From: a virus
Virus record (IMG/VR): IMGVR_UViG_3300044301_001677
Span: 1 to 24,087 of that record
DNA length: 24,087 nucleotides
Strand: one strand, 5' to 3'
The notes below the pieces were generated by a model that was given only the letters and a program-made list of their open reading frames with translations, did not search any database and was not told the origin of the DNA. Shown in pieces: positions 18,901 to 23,445 of the stretch (position 1 is the first letter of the stretch; each line of letters opens with the position of its first letter). Position numbers and translations under genes: made by a program.

Positions 18901-19989
18901 TATACTTTTATCTGTATATGTGATATTTGTGTTAATTCCAGATGTAATTGTTCCTGTAGTACCAAAACCAACCGTAGAATCAACAGTAATTACAGTTGAA
19001 TCCTTACCTACATCACCAATAACCTTGGTTGCAGGTGTAATTACAAAATCACCCTGAATGGCATCAGATTCTTCTGAATATCCACGGAATAATGATATCT
19101 TAAAGTATTGCTTATTCTCTGTCAGTGCTACACCAACCCTTGTAAATGCCTCAACTTCAGATATGGCAGCATTTGTGTTTATATCAGTGTTTTTGTATAT
19201 TGTTTGACCTACTAATTTTAAAGGATCGCCAGAAATTATCTCTGCAATGGTAACCTGTCTTCTAACGTAATTAGATGAAGATGGTTTGATTAAATATTCT
19301 TCTAAATTTACAACTTTTGGCGTTTCACCATATAATACGTTAAAAAGTATCCTAAATGACTCATCTGTTCCCTTTGCTTCATATAATGTTCTTGACTCTT
19401 TTATAAAATTACCAACATTTACTTCAGGATGGAAAGAAGTGTCTTCTAATCCTGGTGTAAATGTTGTTTTTTGCTTTTTATAAAATTCTTTTAAGAATAA
19501 TGAACTTAAATTCTGAATACTACTACCACTTGAATGTGAAGATATACCAGATGTGGAGAATACTAACTCTCCTTCATTTAAGTCTTGATGATAACTGGTT
19601 ATTCCACTAAATCCACGTTTACAACCAGTAAATGTTGTTGATCCAATTCCTGTATATGTAATAATCTCATTATCTATCTTTAACAGACCATATTGCTTTG
19701 GAAATCCTTTTGTACTGTTAACATATATTGTTTCATCACCTGCAGTGATGCCAAGGCCAACTGTAGTAGAATCAACAACGACTTCTGGTGTTAAATTATC
19801 TAATTTTAAATATTGATCTAAATTATCTGTAATATCAACAGGGCCACCCTGATATTCCTGAGAAACGTAATATTGCTTTAGAAAATCTACAGCAAAACCT
19901 TTAGTATCTTCTGCTCTGACAAAATCAGGAAATTGGTTGCTTACAATTTGCTGAATCTTTACTCTAGATTCAATACCAGTGCTTATCAT
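6973..19989 (-). CDS. 7: Giant gp7-like baseplate wedge protein, 4338 aa
   Basis: A single unbroken 13-kb frame between gp6 and gp8, the T4 gene 7 position. Residues 197-222 (KESRTLYEAKGTDESFRILF followed by NVLYGE) and LVGQTIY at 259-265 align by eye with the C-terminal part of T4 gp7 (FFESRSYDFYSTKGIEASYK, then FLFKVLYNE, and LVGQTIY). This identifies the N-terminal ~270 residues as the gp7 core. T4 gp7 has 1032 residues and carries this module near its C-terminus, so the architecture differs. The remaining ~4000 residues are beta-rich, poor in Cys and rich in Gly, Thr, Ser and Asn. They include a YHYH-type domain (about 1264-1363), at least six H-x-F-x-x-G-D-x-V-x-Y repeats between residues 620 and 3040, and a tandem YPRA-S/T-DP module (3450-3702). 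The ATG at 19987-19989 lies one base after the gp6 stop, preceded by AAGAGAAT as a possible ribosome site. The wedge role is firm by homology and context; the function of the extension is unknown, possibly a peripheral or fibre-like projection. Confidence 0.85.
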   Translation of the reverse strand: MISTGIESRVKIQQIVSNQFPDFVRAEDTKGFAVDFLKQYYVSQEYQGGPVDITDNLDQYLKLDNLTPEVVVDSTTVGLGITAGDETIYVNSTKGFPKQYGLLKIDNEIITYTGIGSTTFTGCKRGFSGITSYHQDLNEGELVFSTSGISSHSSGSSIQNLSSLFLKEFYKKQKTTFTPGLEDTSFHPEVNVGNFIKESRTLYEAKGTDESFRILFNVLYGETPKVVNLEEYLIKPSSSNYVRRQVTIAEIISGDPLKLVGQTIYKNTDINTNAAISEVEAFTRVGVALTENKQYFKISLFRGYSEESDAIQGDFVITPATKVIGDVGKDSTVITVDSTVGFGTTGTITSGINTNITYTDKSINQFFGCSGIDDPIDSAENLRNDEIYYGYEDGDITKKVEIRLTGVLSKFEQVSTDIDVDEGQEIAVSNVGDRILNPSLGRKTYKQVFANSWIYNTSPRFKLKPLQGAQSDVLLETSLIDRSSLKKGDKVEVLKRGTNEVVLGQNGDVYVKNIDGNRVTLSSNSFLYGTAAGPQDYDLRRRINYASSTKIPLEFNNIVSDVQNVYVDGDEYCYVASNSLPSGEIVGVTTNLLHTITVGVNTATTAENAWNALVDETGSNSEYSAIQFNDAVPFKSGDLVTYKPTGTPYTGLEANQDYYVGVPSSKKINLYRSRSFVNSSSYIGISSSNVTSTSVHTFVLESQNNSSIGPQKLLKKFPLEQTINNGDQIKTNSGSVGLLVNGVEIRNYKLDDKVYYGPLDSLKVIGGGVEYDVINPPKIDISTGIGTTALAQAVVQGSIVDVDIDAQSFDVDKVLSIDISGGNGSASLEPVIRVRRREVEFDGRITPNGGGINTTTNVVTFLENHNFIDQEEVIYNSNDNNGISVGIGTSLTTNSSYYVNVINNNTVKLYPTFDDVKSKTNPVSFGSTGFNGVHKFSTLPNRKTVDGIRIVNGGEFTNRKLLVKPTGISTTYNKVIFENHGFGNGDIVEYTTNVGLGSTVPQSISGLTKTTGITTTATYYKIIKLDNDSFNVANAGLGGTDNTEFDRRNIVEFASHGTGYQVFKYPDISVSLNYTLVGLGTTSQTVENLVLTPKVRGSIIDTYLYESGTGYGSTVLNFEKKPVISIKNGKNSELKPVIVNGRINSVNVIYQGTEYYSTPDLNIIDPSGKGTGAKLRPIIVNNKITDVKIINAGIGYSTASSINVVSAGKNATLNSNIRSLTVNAQQKYGNDILLNNGDNLQYSIVAYGNETKESIEGNTTNISPIIGWAYDGNPIYGPYAYSEPFGSDVGIMTSGYVLNTSDIIDRPGFGNGYFVEDYQFTNSGRLDRNNGRFCKTPDFPDGIYAYFATIDSDKNPTFPYFIGDAYRSLPIEQSYDQSFNFKNSNLIRNTFPYRVSDNYVDNDFIIETNEIDRQKCVIESVTSGSIKKLTSINAGENYRINDTLEFDNEGTSGEGLSASISSIEGKTVTKVSVASSVFENAVITWVNSDTLRVSVLPEHDWSNNDHAILSGVSTISTGISSSSSVLSEIDGSYVIGVTTESSVLINPIVVNSGGAGLTTEIYVSRIPSYVSAGSTIEINTQKFKVLNIFNNLNVLRVERSTGTAHSTTSKVYFAPDSFTINKSVEYFESELNSTAYFNPKQTIGVGTQPGITSSMTFSFGVSEITRNVPTQRIYIENHPFEKDQQVTYAANGAAIDTSNEANGILHNLGSTSLYISDVTKNTIGIKTGIGTTSTNEFKSLYFRGGGTDNDAYSFTTVGLATVKGSVQKIDGTVQVNTNHNLKIGDNIKLSVEPNLSVGIGTSTGVRIIREENSGNIITDPVDGAASTINVTLDTLNLENHPFNRGDKVFYTAISGATVPTGLSTDRSYYVYPVNENSIQLCDTYVDSIANPPRIVNITATGNTVNRFSKINPQIESIRGNNLVFDVSDSSLEGYDLKLYYDKEFNNEFVSTGTTSNISVIGVGTVGVGTTATVTLNYDKSLPQNLYYSLTKSGFISTSDVQVDNYSEISFVNNLYDGRYSVVGAAGTEFNIVLDNLPVKTSYTAGECESLVYTTTSLTTKGGVDRVKINSGGYGYKKLPNFVGSSSSEGQGALIVAESEIIGNVNKVRVINEGFEYSSDTTLSPELDISPTIVINNSNTIGIITITDGGSNYIKAPRIDIVNPNTREKINTGALIPSVVGSSIADIEIVSKPHGLPDQPVELFAVDNDNGVGIKTMMSNNTGIFTCYLNYNTSGIGTYPFKVGDEVFIEGVTRVGSAGSGFNSTDYGYKFGKVIKYNDLTVDHAVEIDLVGISTNTGIAATDQQSLATIVNRKNYPTFSIIQEADKFVVGESLIRNNLQLKLNIIEFRNNLIKVFGNDILSVGDIITGSLSGCIAEIESTKDNFGRYTVDFSTEKDIGWSDDIGKLDLDNQVVPNNDYYQNLSYTVKSSKGYDELRSPVTALLHTSGLKNFADVGISSNTVVGISSSDETIVIKDIIEHNRVDTIYNFDSAIDLSPNNITSKFIQLETKRLSDYYLAKSNEVLEIDDINHQFSNLEDSPQQYLDILDLELSTKITFDDIFFRVTNPDNTDIQSSSLVILNNGKDSVLLKREFLEDDTSIGTFGVFDNDDGNAYVRFTPLPDGFDYDYDLKYIRNTIDSTNGIGTHSIGFIDKIGTVGIATTALPDTSGITTTSIISVDKGHIKSLYTKNQVINKTTNEMNYVEIYLTHDETNTYKSEYFIDTHNQTEGYSNELMGSFTGNIVGDIFSLDYQNDLEDIIEIKTSAVGIGTTTTYNEGVATGTYRFKAPNQTDGSERTATYQSQYVSGAGTTECFAFNKSLFNTSKSLIEVSAGSTKALHQVIINHNKTDVNIQQLPFLSVGDTQVSDLVSGIGTFGGQFDSDDYILKFYPDTAYTSTDIQVASLTLSLYNKNDTLNIDDTTDFVYGKSREDIGLSFYNSINGDRINRTNFILSSNKTPIFAKTFNPTASVGIVSHTTGLITIKDHFFRTGEELIYTPKSSFVGIGSTAMQYKSAAGTHILPSSVFAIRESSDTFSIATTRTLANAGTAVTFMSPGEGNAHEFAMAKSNTKSILIVDNIIQSPLAFTPISYNITSNVDTVLGGTGISTDRTIFHVSGISSISSGDVIKIDNEYMNITNIGIGSTNIGPITGVGNSNLIQVERGFVGTSATTHLDTATLQVYRGSYNIVGDEVHFTAPPRGNPQISKTAGNLDFPTSQFSGRVYLRNDYSSNDIYDDISHEFTGISTNFDLKINGTNAVGMGSTGGNGLVLINNIYQRPSTDNNQQNNYEILEGNETGVTTSIMFTGIATVFGDPVVINESDINENQLPRGGVIVSLGSTPGLGYAPLVPAKAYLETDANGAINKIVGVAATGQPIAITTATYYNTTGVLDITTEGDHRFESGIVQEVKLHRLEFSCATAHAGVTTTFFPEEPVGLGSTHLSYPILRTTPGDYVHKFASAVTNGVNTNLTPNGATYSPTSGVLTLTFASAHGIANGSNVTIANNAITFTCDRDNHSTTHSYPRASDPASGQNLPITLISATSFSVNVGKSATYRFTTNVGTSTIPHTYVGGGDVMPWYGNASFGSGYRPDTVSIGVSDVAYTHKFVGSSGTSLYVTNFSGIAKTATDAIYEPYSGQLTLTIPAHGLTDSNVVGLRTESLVFTCSKDDYKTEHGYPRATDPKAGVLLDIESYDTNSITFNVGSSVGSGGNVTATVGAGGTLAFTLAGAGKTYNNPQLVISEPSYSNLSVTGVSRRGIGATTDTGIGMLVNIEVDSEVGIGSSYFGATRWQIARDGYSFQPGDVFKPVGLVTDRNLSEPINQIEFTVVDTFTDRFSAWQFGEFDYIDNIKEQQDGSKRRFELRYQGDLLSFEVDNSGDYKHLNLSNALLIIVDGVVQEPGSSYLFEGGTTFIFTEPPKPENDIAVFFYKGTSGSDTQLVTNITPSIEEGDIVQLTKNDEGEEQDSRTVSMIASSKSVETEIYYGLGINSESRHINWTKQKVEKVIDGNLVYKSRQSIEPLIFPTAKVISPIRTGDTEIFVDNSELFNYEAEGSLDFNSIIVDNSITPVAAALTANVSIAGTISSLSIVSGGSGYTGATTSITVAIPPVGISTYLLGDGTVGIASTATATATITNGVITDTEINSQGFGYTSTNPPKVLAPFPSFKDENISSIDVVQGFTGIVTGIGTTAGVGSATLALKIHLDSVAGNWTGNTLLAGYPIVISNTQVGTGVTTLYNSGIGTVGIGTTFMDNIYRVAQIYTDGTTGIITCNIVNDTKFVGFGTTGSTAKPVGTFSWGRLATVSRSSNPVSIGVSGLTVDAGLTTFPTIQRRGTGIRDTGAIEKS
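8884..9198 (-). repeat. Second copy of a ~100-residue module in the gp7-like protein
   Basis: Codes for residues 3598-3702. It begins YTHKF and contains YEPYSGQLTLTIPAHGL, then LVFTCSKDDYKTEHGYPRA, TDPKAG and ITFNVG. The same landmarks appear in the same order in the copy coded at 9334-9642. The copies have diverged at both protein and base level, so this is an old duplication within the gene rather than an assembly duplicate. Confidence 0.75.
9334..9642 (-). repeat. First copy of a ~100-residue module in the gp7-like protein
   Basis: Codes for residues 3450-3552. Landmarks are YVHKF, YSPTSGVLTLTF, AHGIANG, ITFTCDRDNHSTTHSYPRA, SDPASG and SFSVNVG, matching the module coded at 8884-9198. A more degenerate relative (ATYYNTTGVLDITT, then LEFSCATAH and LSYPI) precedes it at about 9643-9858, suggesting three ancestral units. 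The paired Cys and HSYPRASDP/HGYPRATDP segments are the best conserved parts. Confidence 0.75.
15901..16200 (-). other. YHYH-type domain inside the gp7-like protein
   Basis: Residues 1264-1363 contain PIIGWAYDGNPIYGPYAY, the characteristic G-W-A-x-D-G-x-P-I-Y-G-P block of the YHYH domain. This is followed by GRFCKTPDFPDGIYAYFATI and FPYFIG. The domain occurs in bacterial surface or secreted proteins and in cyanophage structural proteins. Where the name-giving Tyr-His-Tyr-His would be expected this copy reads YAYF, so the histidines appear to be lost. Its biochemical role is not established. Confidence 0.75.
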
Positions 19990-19990
19990 A

Positions 19991-21892
19991 TTATTCTCTT
20001 ATTAATTGTCCGTTTAAGTAACTTGATGAATAGTAATCCTTGATAAATGTAGTTCCAGTTATTTCATCACCAGAACTAATTACATCCCTAACCATATTTA
20101 TTTTACTTTTTGAAACGCTAAAATCTAGATATAATTCCTTTAAACCAACGATATCATTTGATTCTGGAGTTGCCTGTACCTCCACTATACCAGTACCATC
20201 AACGGATCCAAGAATATTTACGGTTCCTAATAAAATTTCACCTTTCATATAATCAATTGTACCCGCAGATTTTGCCACCACGTTGTTATCACCATTTGGT
20301 AATATTTCTACCATCGAAATAATACCCGTTTTTAGGTCAGGATTGGGTATATCTGTAATATATACTGGTCTGGTTGTGCTAGAAATATAAAAACCAGTCG
20401 ATTTGATGTTACGTCCAGCAGCATTCACGTGTAATTGATTACCATAACACAATTCATACTGAGCTAACTGATTTGTGGCAAGTTTTAGGTTCCTTCGAAT
20501 CAAAACTTTGGTTATATTTGATGTTATTGCTACATCTGTGTTATCAATTACCTGTTGAACCTTACTAAATTTGAATCTACCACCAAATTTATTCATATCA
20601 ATTGAATCTGAGTAAGAATTTAGTGAATTTTCTACTTTCGTCAATAAATTATTAACATCAGATACCTTATTGTTATTATAATACACTGAAGACATAATTT
20701 CGACGTATAATATCTTCAAATCTTCGATTCTTTGGTTGATTCCAGAGATTGAATATTGCTTTAATTTTGATAAAATCAGAGATTTATTAAAATCAGAAAC
20801 AAAAAAACCATTTTTAGGTTTAATACTGATAATAACATTCCCATATTCTGGTGGATCCATTTCCTCACCACCAACAACAGCCACAGACTCTGTATCTGGA
20901 TATATTGTTTTTATAATTGCCTCATAGTCTCTGGGTGTGACTGCACGATATTGGGAGGCATATATTCTTGGTGCAAAGTACTTTATAGAACTAATACTCT
21001 CAATTTCGGCACCATTTTGTGAAGATTGAATGGTTGTGATTGGTGGAGTCGTATCTAATTGAATTGTTCCTCCAGAACTATTCAAAATTTGACCAGAATA
21101 AGAAAAACTATTACCATTTCCCATTCCATTACCATCTGTACCATCAGTAATGATGTAATTTACCGTTATTACGGCATCATTTTCCAATTTTTTACCAATA
21201 AATCCGTCACCAAAGAGTAATTCATACCTTTCGTCTTGAACTTCTTGTATTAAATAGATTTCTGACGTGGATGTGACGTTTAAAATGTTTTCTACAAGAG
21301 AATATTGCTCTCCAAGACCAGCATCACCCACACCTTTGACATATACTCTAATTGTAGAGGTGTCTACACCAGCATTATCCAATATAAATCTCTGATCCAG
21401 TGATCCATTTACGGTAAATGACTTTGTGAGTAGTGTTCCTTGCTTAATATTGATATTACTGAAGGTACCTTTATTTGCTATGACTGGAACAGAGATATCT
21501 TCTGGTGTAGAAAAGACCACAGACGTATCACTTTGGTTACCGACGCACACTATACCTGCCTTTAAGGTCATCAGAGGGGTACTAGTACTGGTTTCTGCAG
21601 TAAATGATATGGTTGCTGTTGCTGCCGTCCTAGAGCGTGGTACATACCCTATGTTTCGTGCCAGTGATGTCACATTTTCTCTTAGGGTTGCCGAATCCAA
21701 GAAGGATTCATTCACAACCATGTTGGAATTAAATGCCGTTATGTAGGTATTATATGCCAACATGTCAATAATGATCGACATATTCGACCCTTCAAAGTCA
21801 AAATCGGTAAAATTCGAATTTGCACGTAAATAATCCTTAATTGAGGTCTTTATTTGATCAAAATCAAGATTTGCGAACTTAGTAAATGGCAT
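19991..21892 (-). CDS. 6: Baseplate wedge subunit gp6
   Basis: Homologue of T4 gp6, the wedge protein that forms the inner ring of the baseplate with gp7 and gp25; related to the baseplate J family. Length 633 compares well with 660 in T4. The N-terminus (FDFEGSNMSIIIDMLAYNTY at 31-50, NESFLDSATLRENVTSLARN at 61-80, then IGYVPRSRTA) is the strongest family signature. Further matches are ERYELLFGDGFIGKKL (221-236) and the J-like core AVTPRDYEAIIKTIYPDTES (317-336). The ATG at 21890-21892 follows the gp25 stop by one base; GAGAT about six bases upstream may serve as ribosome site. Its stop lies one base before the gp7-like start. The tight spacing indicates one transcript and possible translational coupling of 25, 6 and 7. 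Confidence 0.93.
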   Translation of the reverse strand: MPFTKFANLDFDQIKTSIKDYLRANSNFTDFDFEGSNMSIIIDMLAYNTYITAFNSNMVVNESFLDSATLRENVTSLARNIGYVPRSRTAATATISFTAETSTSTPLMTLKAGIVCVGNQSDTSVVFSTPEDISVPVIANKGTFSNINIKQGTLLTKSFTVNGSLDQRFILDNAGVDTSTIRVYVKGVGDAGLGEQYSLVENILNVTSTSEIYLIQEVQDERYELLFGDGFIGKKLENDAVITVNYIITDGTDGNGMGNGNSFSYSGQILNSSGGTIQLDTTPPITTIQSSQNGAEIESISSIKYFAPRIYASQYRAVTPRDYEAIIKTIYPDTESVAVVGGEEMDPPEYGNVIISIKPKNGFFVSDFNKSLILSKLKQYSISGINQRIEDLKILYVEIMSSVYYNNNKVSDVNNLLTKVENSLNSYSDSIDMNKFGGRFKFSKVQQVIDNTDVAITSNITKVLIRRNLKLATNQLAQYELCYGNQLHVNAAGRNIKSTGFYISSTTRPVYITDIPNPDLKTGIISMVEILPNGDNNVVAKSAGTIDYMKGEILLGTVNILGSVDGTGIVEVQATPESNDIVGLKELYLDFSVSKSKINMVRDVISSGDEITGTTFIKDYYSSSYLNGQLIRE

Positions 21893-21893
21893 T

Positions 21894-22295
21894 TTATCTC
21901 GTCGATTCTAAAAGGAACGTATATTCTTGTGTTGGAAACTCTTGGCCAACGATATCATAGATGACCGTACAGTTAAATGTGTTATTATCTGGTTGTGGAT
22001 CAACTTCTACGACCACATTTTCAATTCTTGGTTCAAAATTATGAAGTGATATCTCAATTTGCCCCTGAATTGTGGATGCAGTACCAAAATCAACGAAGTC
22101 AAATAGACTCTTATAGACATCAGAACCAAATAATGAATCAAAAAACTTCTCAGTGGGTATAGTTTGCACTATATTTCTTACAGACCTACTGATAGCAGTC
22201 TCATTCTTTAATATTTTTAAGTCTTTGGATATTGGATGTGGTTCAAAAGACAAACTAATGTCCTTAAATGCACGTGATATCCGTTGAATTGCCAT
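21894..22295 (-). CDS. 25: Baseplate wedge subunit gp25
   Basis: Homologue of T4 gp25 (132 residues; here 133), a lysozyme-like fold that nucleates the sheath at the baseplate and is related to TssE of type VI secretion systems. The family's EPR core motif is present at residues 88-90 within HNFEPRIENVVVEV; T4 has NYEPRIDKLAVNV. An earlier conserved helix region, AISRSVRNIVQTIPTEKFFD (35-54), precedes FGSDVYKSLFDF. It is the first gene of the baseplate wedge operon. No clear Shine-Dalgarno sequence precedes the ATG at 22293-22295, but a TATAAATA late promoter box lies 18 bases upstream and an intrinsic terminator lies just beyond that. This gene therefore begins a separate late transcript. 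Confidence 0.93.
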   Translation of the reverse strand: MAIQRISRAFKDISLSFEPHPISKDLKILKNETAISRSVRNIVQTIPTEKFFDSLFGSDVYKSLFDFVDFGTASTIQGQIEISLHNFEPRIENVVVEVDPQPDNNTFNCTVIYDIVGQEFPTQEYTFLLESTR

Positions 22296-22313
22296 TATAA
22301 CAAGGTTTTTTTC

Positions 22314-22321
22314 TATTTATA
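22314..22321 (-). promoter_or_regulatory. T4-type late promoter box before gp25
   Basis: Minus-strand TATAAATA, identical to the T4 late promoter -10 consensus. It is 18 bases before the gp25 ATG and 13 bases downstream of the T-tract of an intrinsic terminator. The same box at the same distance from an ATG precedes gp8, which strengthens both calls. It would drive the 25-6-7-8 operon late in infection. Confidence 0.65.
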
Positions 22322-22334
22322 CTCACTTTCCCAT

Positions 22335-22357
22335 AAAAAAAGACCCCGTGGGGTCTT
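22335..22357 (-). terminator. Intrinsic terminator ending the small-gene block
   Basis: On the minus strand a perfect seven-pair stem AGACCCC/GGGGTCT (22341-22356), extended by one A-T pair, is followed at once by a run of T residues. It lies 7 bases past the stop of the 48-residue basic protein, so it terminates transcription of the small-gene block before the gp25 late promoter. Confidence 0.88.
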
Positions 22358-22363
22358 AATCAT

Positions 22364-22510
22364 TTATTTACCTTGTCCTCTGGGTCTTTTGCGAGTCGAG
22401 TTTCGAGAGGTCGCCGCATACTTGGTATGTTTCCCAGTGCCCTGACGAGTCTTCTTGGGCGGCGATTGTATAAAATCTCCACCAGATATACCACCAGTTG
22501 CTTTAGCCAT
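22364..22510 (-). CDS. Small, strongly basic cyanophage protein (48 aa)
   Basis: Short frame beginning MAKATGGISGGDFIQSPPKK and ending RKRPRGQGK. About a quarter of the residues are Lys or Arg and there is hardly any acidic residue, so the pI must be very high. Sequences of this type (KTRQGTGKHTKYAATSRN core) are, to my recollection, conserved in T4-like cyanophages near gene 25, but no function is known. A strong ribosome site, GGAGG, lies six bases upstream of the ATG at 22508-22510. The ATG overlaps the stop of the preceding 58-residue gene by eight bases (ATGGCTAA), so the two are likely translationally coupled. Binding to nucleic acid or to an acidic surface is a guess from charge alone. 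The intrinsic terminator follows directly. Confidence 0.82.
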   Translation of the reverse strand: MAKATGGISGGDFIQSPPKKTRQGTGKHTKYAATSRNSTRKRPRGQGK

Positions 22511-22679
22511 CAATTTCCTCCATGTATGTGATTGTTTTTATTGAGTCTGGGTGTGGAGAACCCGTCTGATAAAATTCGAGAGCATAATCCTCCATAATGG
22601 CGAAGTATTCACCCTGACCCAATCCTGTGAATACTTCCTTGTCGTCAACGAAGATTTTATATAACTCGTGTTTTCTCAT
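22503..22679 (-). CDS. Conserved small cyanophage protein, unknown function (58 aa)
   Basis: Frame of 58 codons: MRKHELYKIFVDDKEVFTGL, then GQGEYFAIMEDYALEFYQTG and a short tail ending MEEIDG. The protein is acidic, has no membrane segment or signal peptide, and looks like a small alpha/beta domain. Proteins with an ELYK...DKEVFTGL...EYF..MED...EFYQTG pattern are familiar from T4-like cyanophages, but I know no assigned function. The ATG lies 20 bases inside the end of the glycosyltransferase-like gene, and the stop overlaps the next gene. It is therefore embedded in one translationally linked series. A later in-frame ATG (residue 30) is possible but would discard the recognisable N-terminal strand pattern. 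Confidence 0.75.
   Translation of the reverse strand: MRKHELYKIFVDDKEVFTGLGQGEYFAIMEDYALEFYQTGSPHPDSIKTITYMEEIDG
22516..22521 (-). promoter_or_regulatory. Strong Shine-Dalgarno site of the 48-aa protein
   Basis: Minus strand GGAGGA, six bases before the ATG at 22508-22510. It lies inside the end of the preceding gene and is by far the best ribosome site in the window. It supports this short gene as real and suggests high translation. Confidence 0.75.
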
Positions 22680-23445
22680 GCCCTACTCTGATACGTGGGT
22701 CACACCAGATTTCAAATCCTGCTTCCTTTGCATCGAGACAGAATGAGACATCCTCTCCACACATATCCTGTACCTCACCAGATTCAAAGACTTGCATCTT
22801 GGGGGCGAACCAAGGATAAGGTATTCCTTCATCCTCGAAGACTCCTTTACGTATAAGAAGCCAACCGAAACCTGTATAATCTACTGTGAACGGTTTCTTA
22901 CGTTTGGATATGCTTTCGACGGTTTCGTGATTCATCACTCCACCATTGCTACGAAAATCATCCTCTTCTAACCAATGTGCTACAGAAGTTGTTCTACCAT
23001 CTTCGGTTGCATACCATCCTGCTACAATGGATCTCTCATGTGTGGTACCTTCAACTGTTGGATTCGCATCCAAGATTAACTGAAAGAACTTCTCAGAATT
23101 GAATACAATATCACTATCAATCCATAACTGATAATCATACTTTAACTTACCGTCCCATGGAAGTTGGTTTGGGCCTCTAAGCACATTGGCCCCAAGACAC
23201 TTACATCTTGCAAAGTTCACCATTGAACTGTAGTCTTGTGAAATCTGTATACTCGCCCCTGACTGTACTAAGTCAAAACAGAGTTGTACAAAACTTTTTA
23301 GAAAAGCAAATGAGACTCCTCTACCTGGTAGACAAAAGACGATTGCTTTTCCTTTTAAAAGTTCTTTTGCTCTTTCGTAGTCCCATTCTGGTTCTTTTTT
23401 TGCGGCACTGGGAGTTTTTGCCTTTACCGTAAATCCTTTAGCCAT
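22657..23445 (-). CDS. GT-A type glycosyltransferase-like protein
   Basis: 262 residues with the layout of a GT-A (family 2-like) glycosyltransferase. Residues 34-40 form the first strand (AIVFCLP), and 107-115 (QLWIDSDIVF region) carry a D-x-D type metal/nucleotide-sugar motif with D110 and D112. GWYATEDGR (143-151) and DYTGFGWLLIRKGVF (189-203) form the acceptor region. CGEDVSFCLDAKEAG (229-243) supplies the acidic pair expected of a catalytic base, and H256 in VGHEK is a typical late metal-binding His. The N-terminal 25 residues are Lys/Ala-rich and probably disordered. The substrate cannot be read from sequence; host or phage surface glycans, or virion proteins, are possibilities. A sigma70-type promoter lies upstream (23487-23515), though no Shine-Dalgarno sequence is visible. 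The 3' end overlaps the 58-residue gene by 23 bases. Confidence 0.75.
   Translation of the reverse strand: MAKGFTVKAKTPSAAKKEPEWDYERAKELLKGKAIVFCLPGRGVSFAFLKSFVQLCFDLVQSGASIQISQDYSSMVNFARCKCLGANVLRGPNQLPWDGKLKYDYQLWIDSDIVFNSEKFFQLILDANPTVEGTTHERSIVAGWYATEDGRTTSVAHWLEEDDFRSNGGVMNHETVESISKRKKPFTVDYTGFGWLLIRKGVFEDEGIPYPWFAPKMQVFESGEVQDMCGEDVSFCLDAKEAGFEIWCDPRIRVGHEKTRVI

Noticed and set aside
7000-19000. The recurring ccaatacca-type strings as a non-coding repeat array
   Set aside because: They are in phase with the Gly-Ile-Gly-Thr peptides of the coding frame and vary at third positions, so they follow from protein repeats.
6973-19989. Assembly artefact or fusion of several genes as an explanation of the 13-kb frame
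   Set aside because: The frame is unbroken, repeats are diverged rather than identical, composition is uniform, and no internal stop/ATG junction is present. A single genuine gene is the simpler reading.
333-23432. Many plus-strand open frames of 60-106 codons (for example at 7577-7864 and 21426-21746), and a minus-strand one at 9726-9935
   Set aside because: All lie opposite or out of frame within long minus-strand genes, show low-complexity translations, lack ribosome sites and match no family I know. They are by-products of the composition of the real genes.
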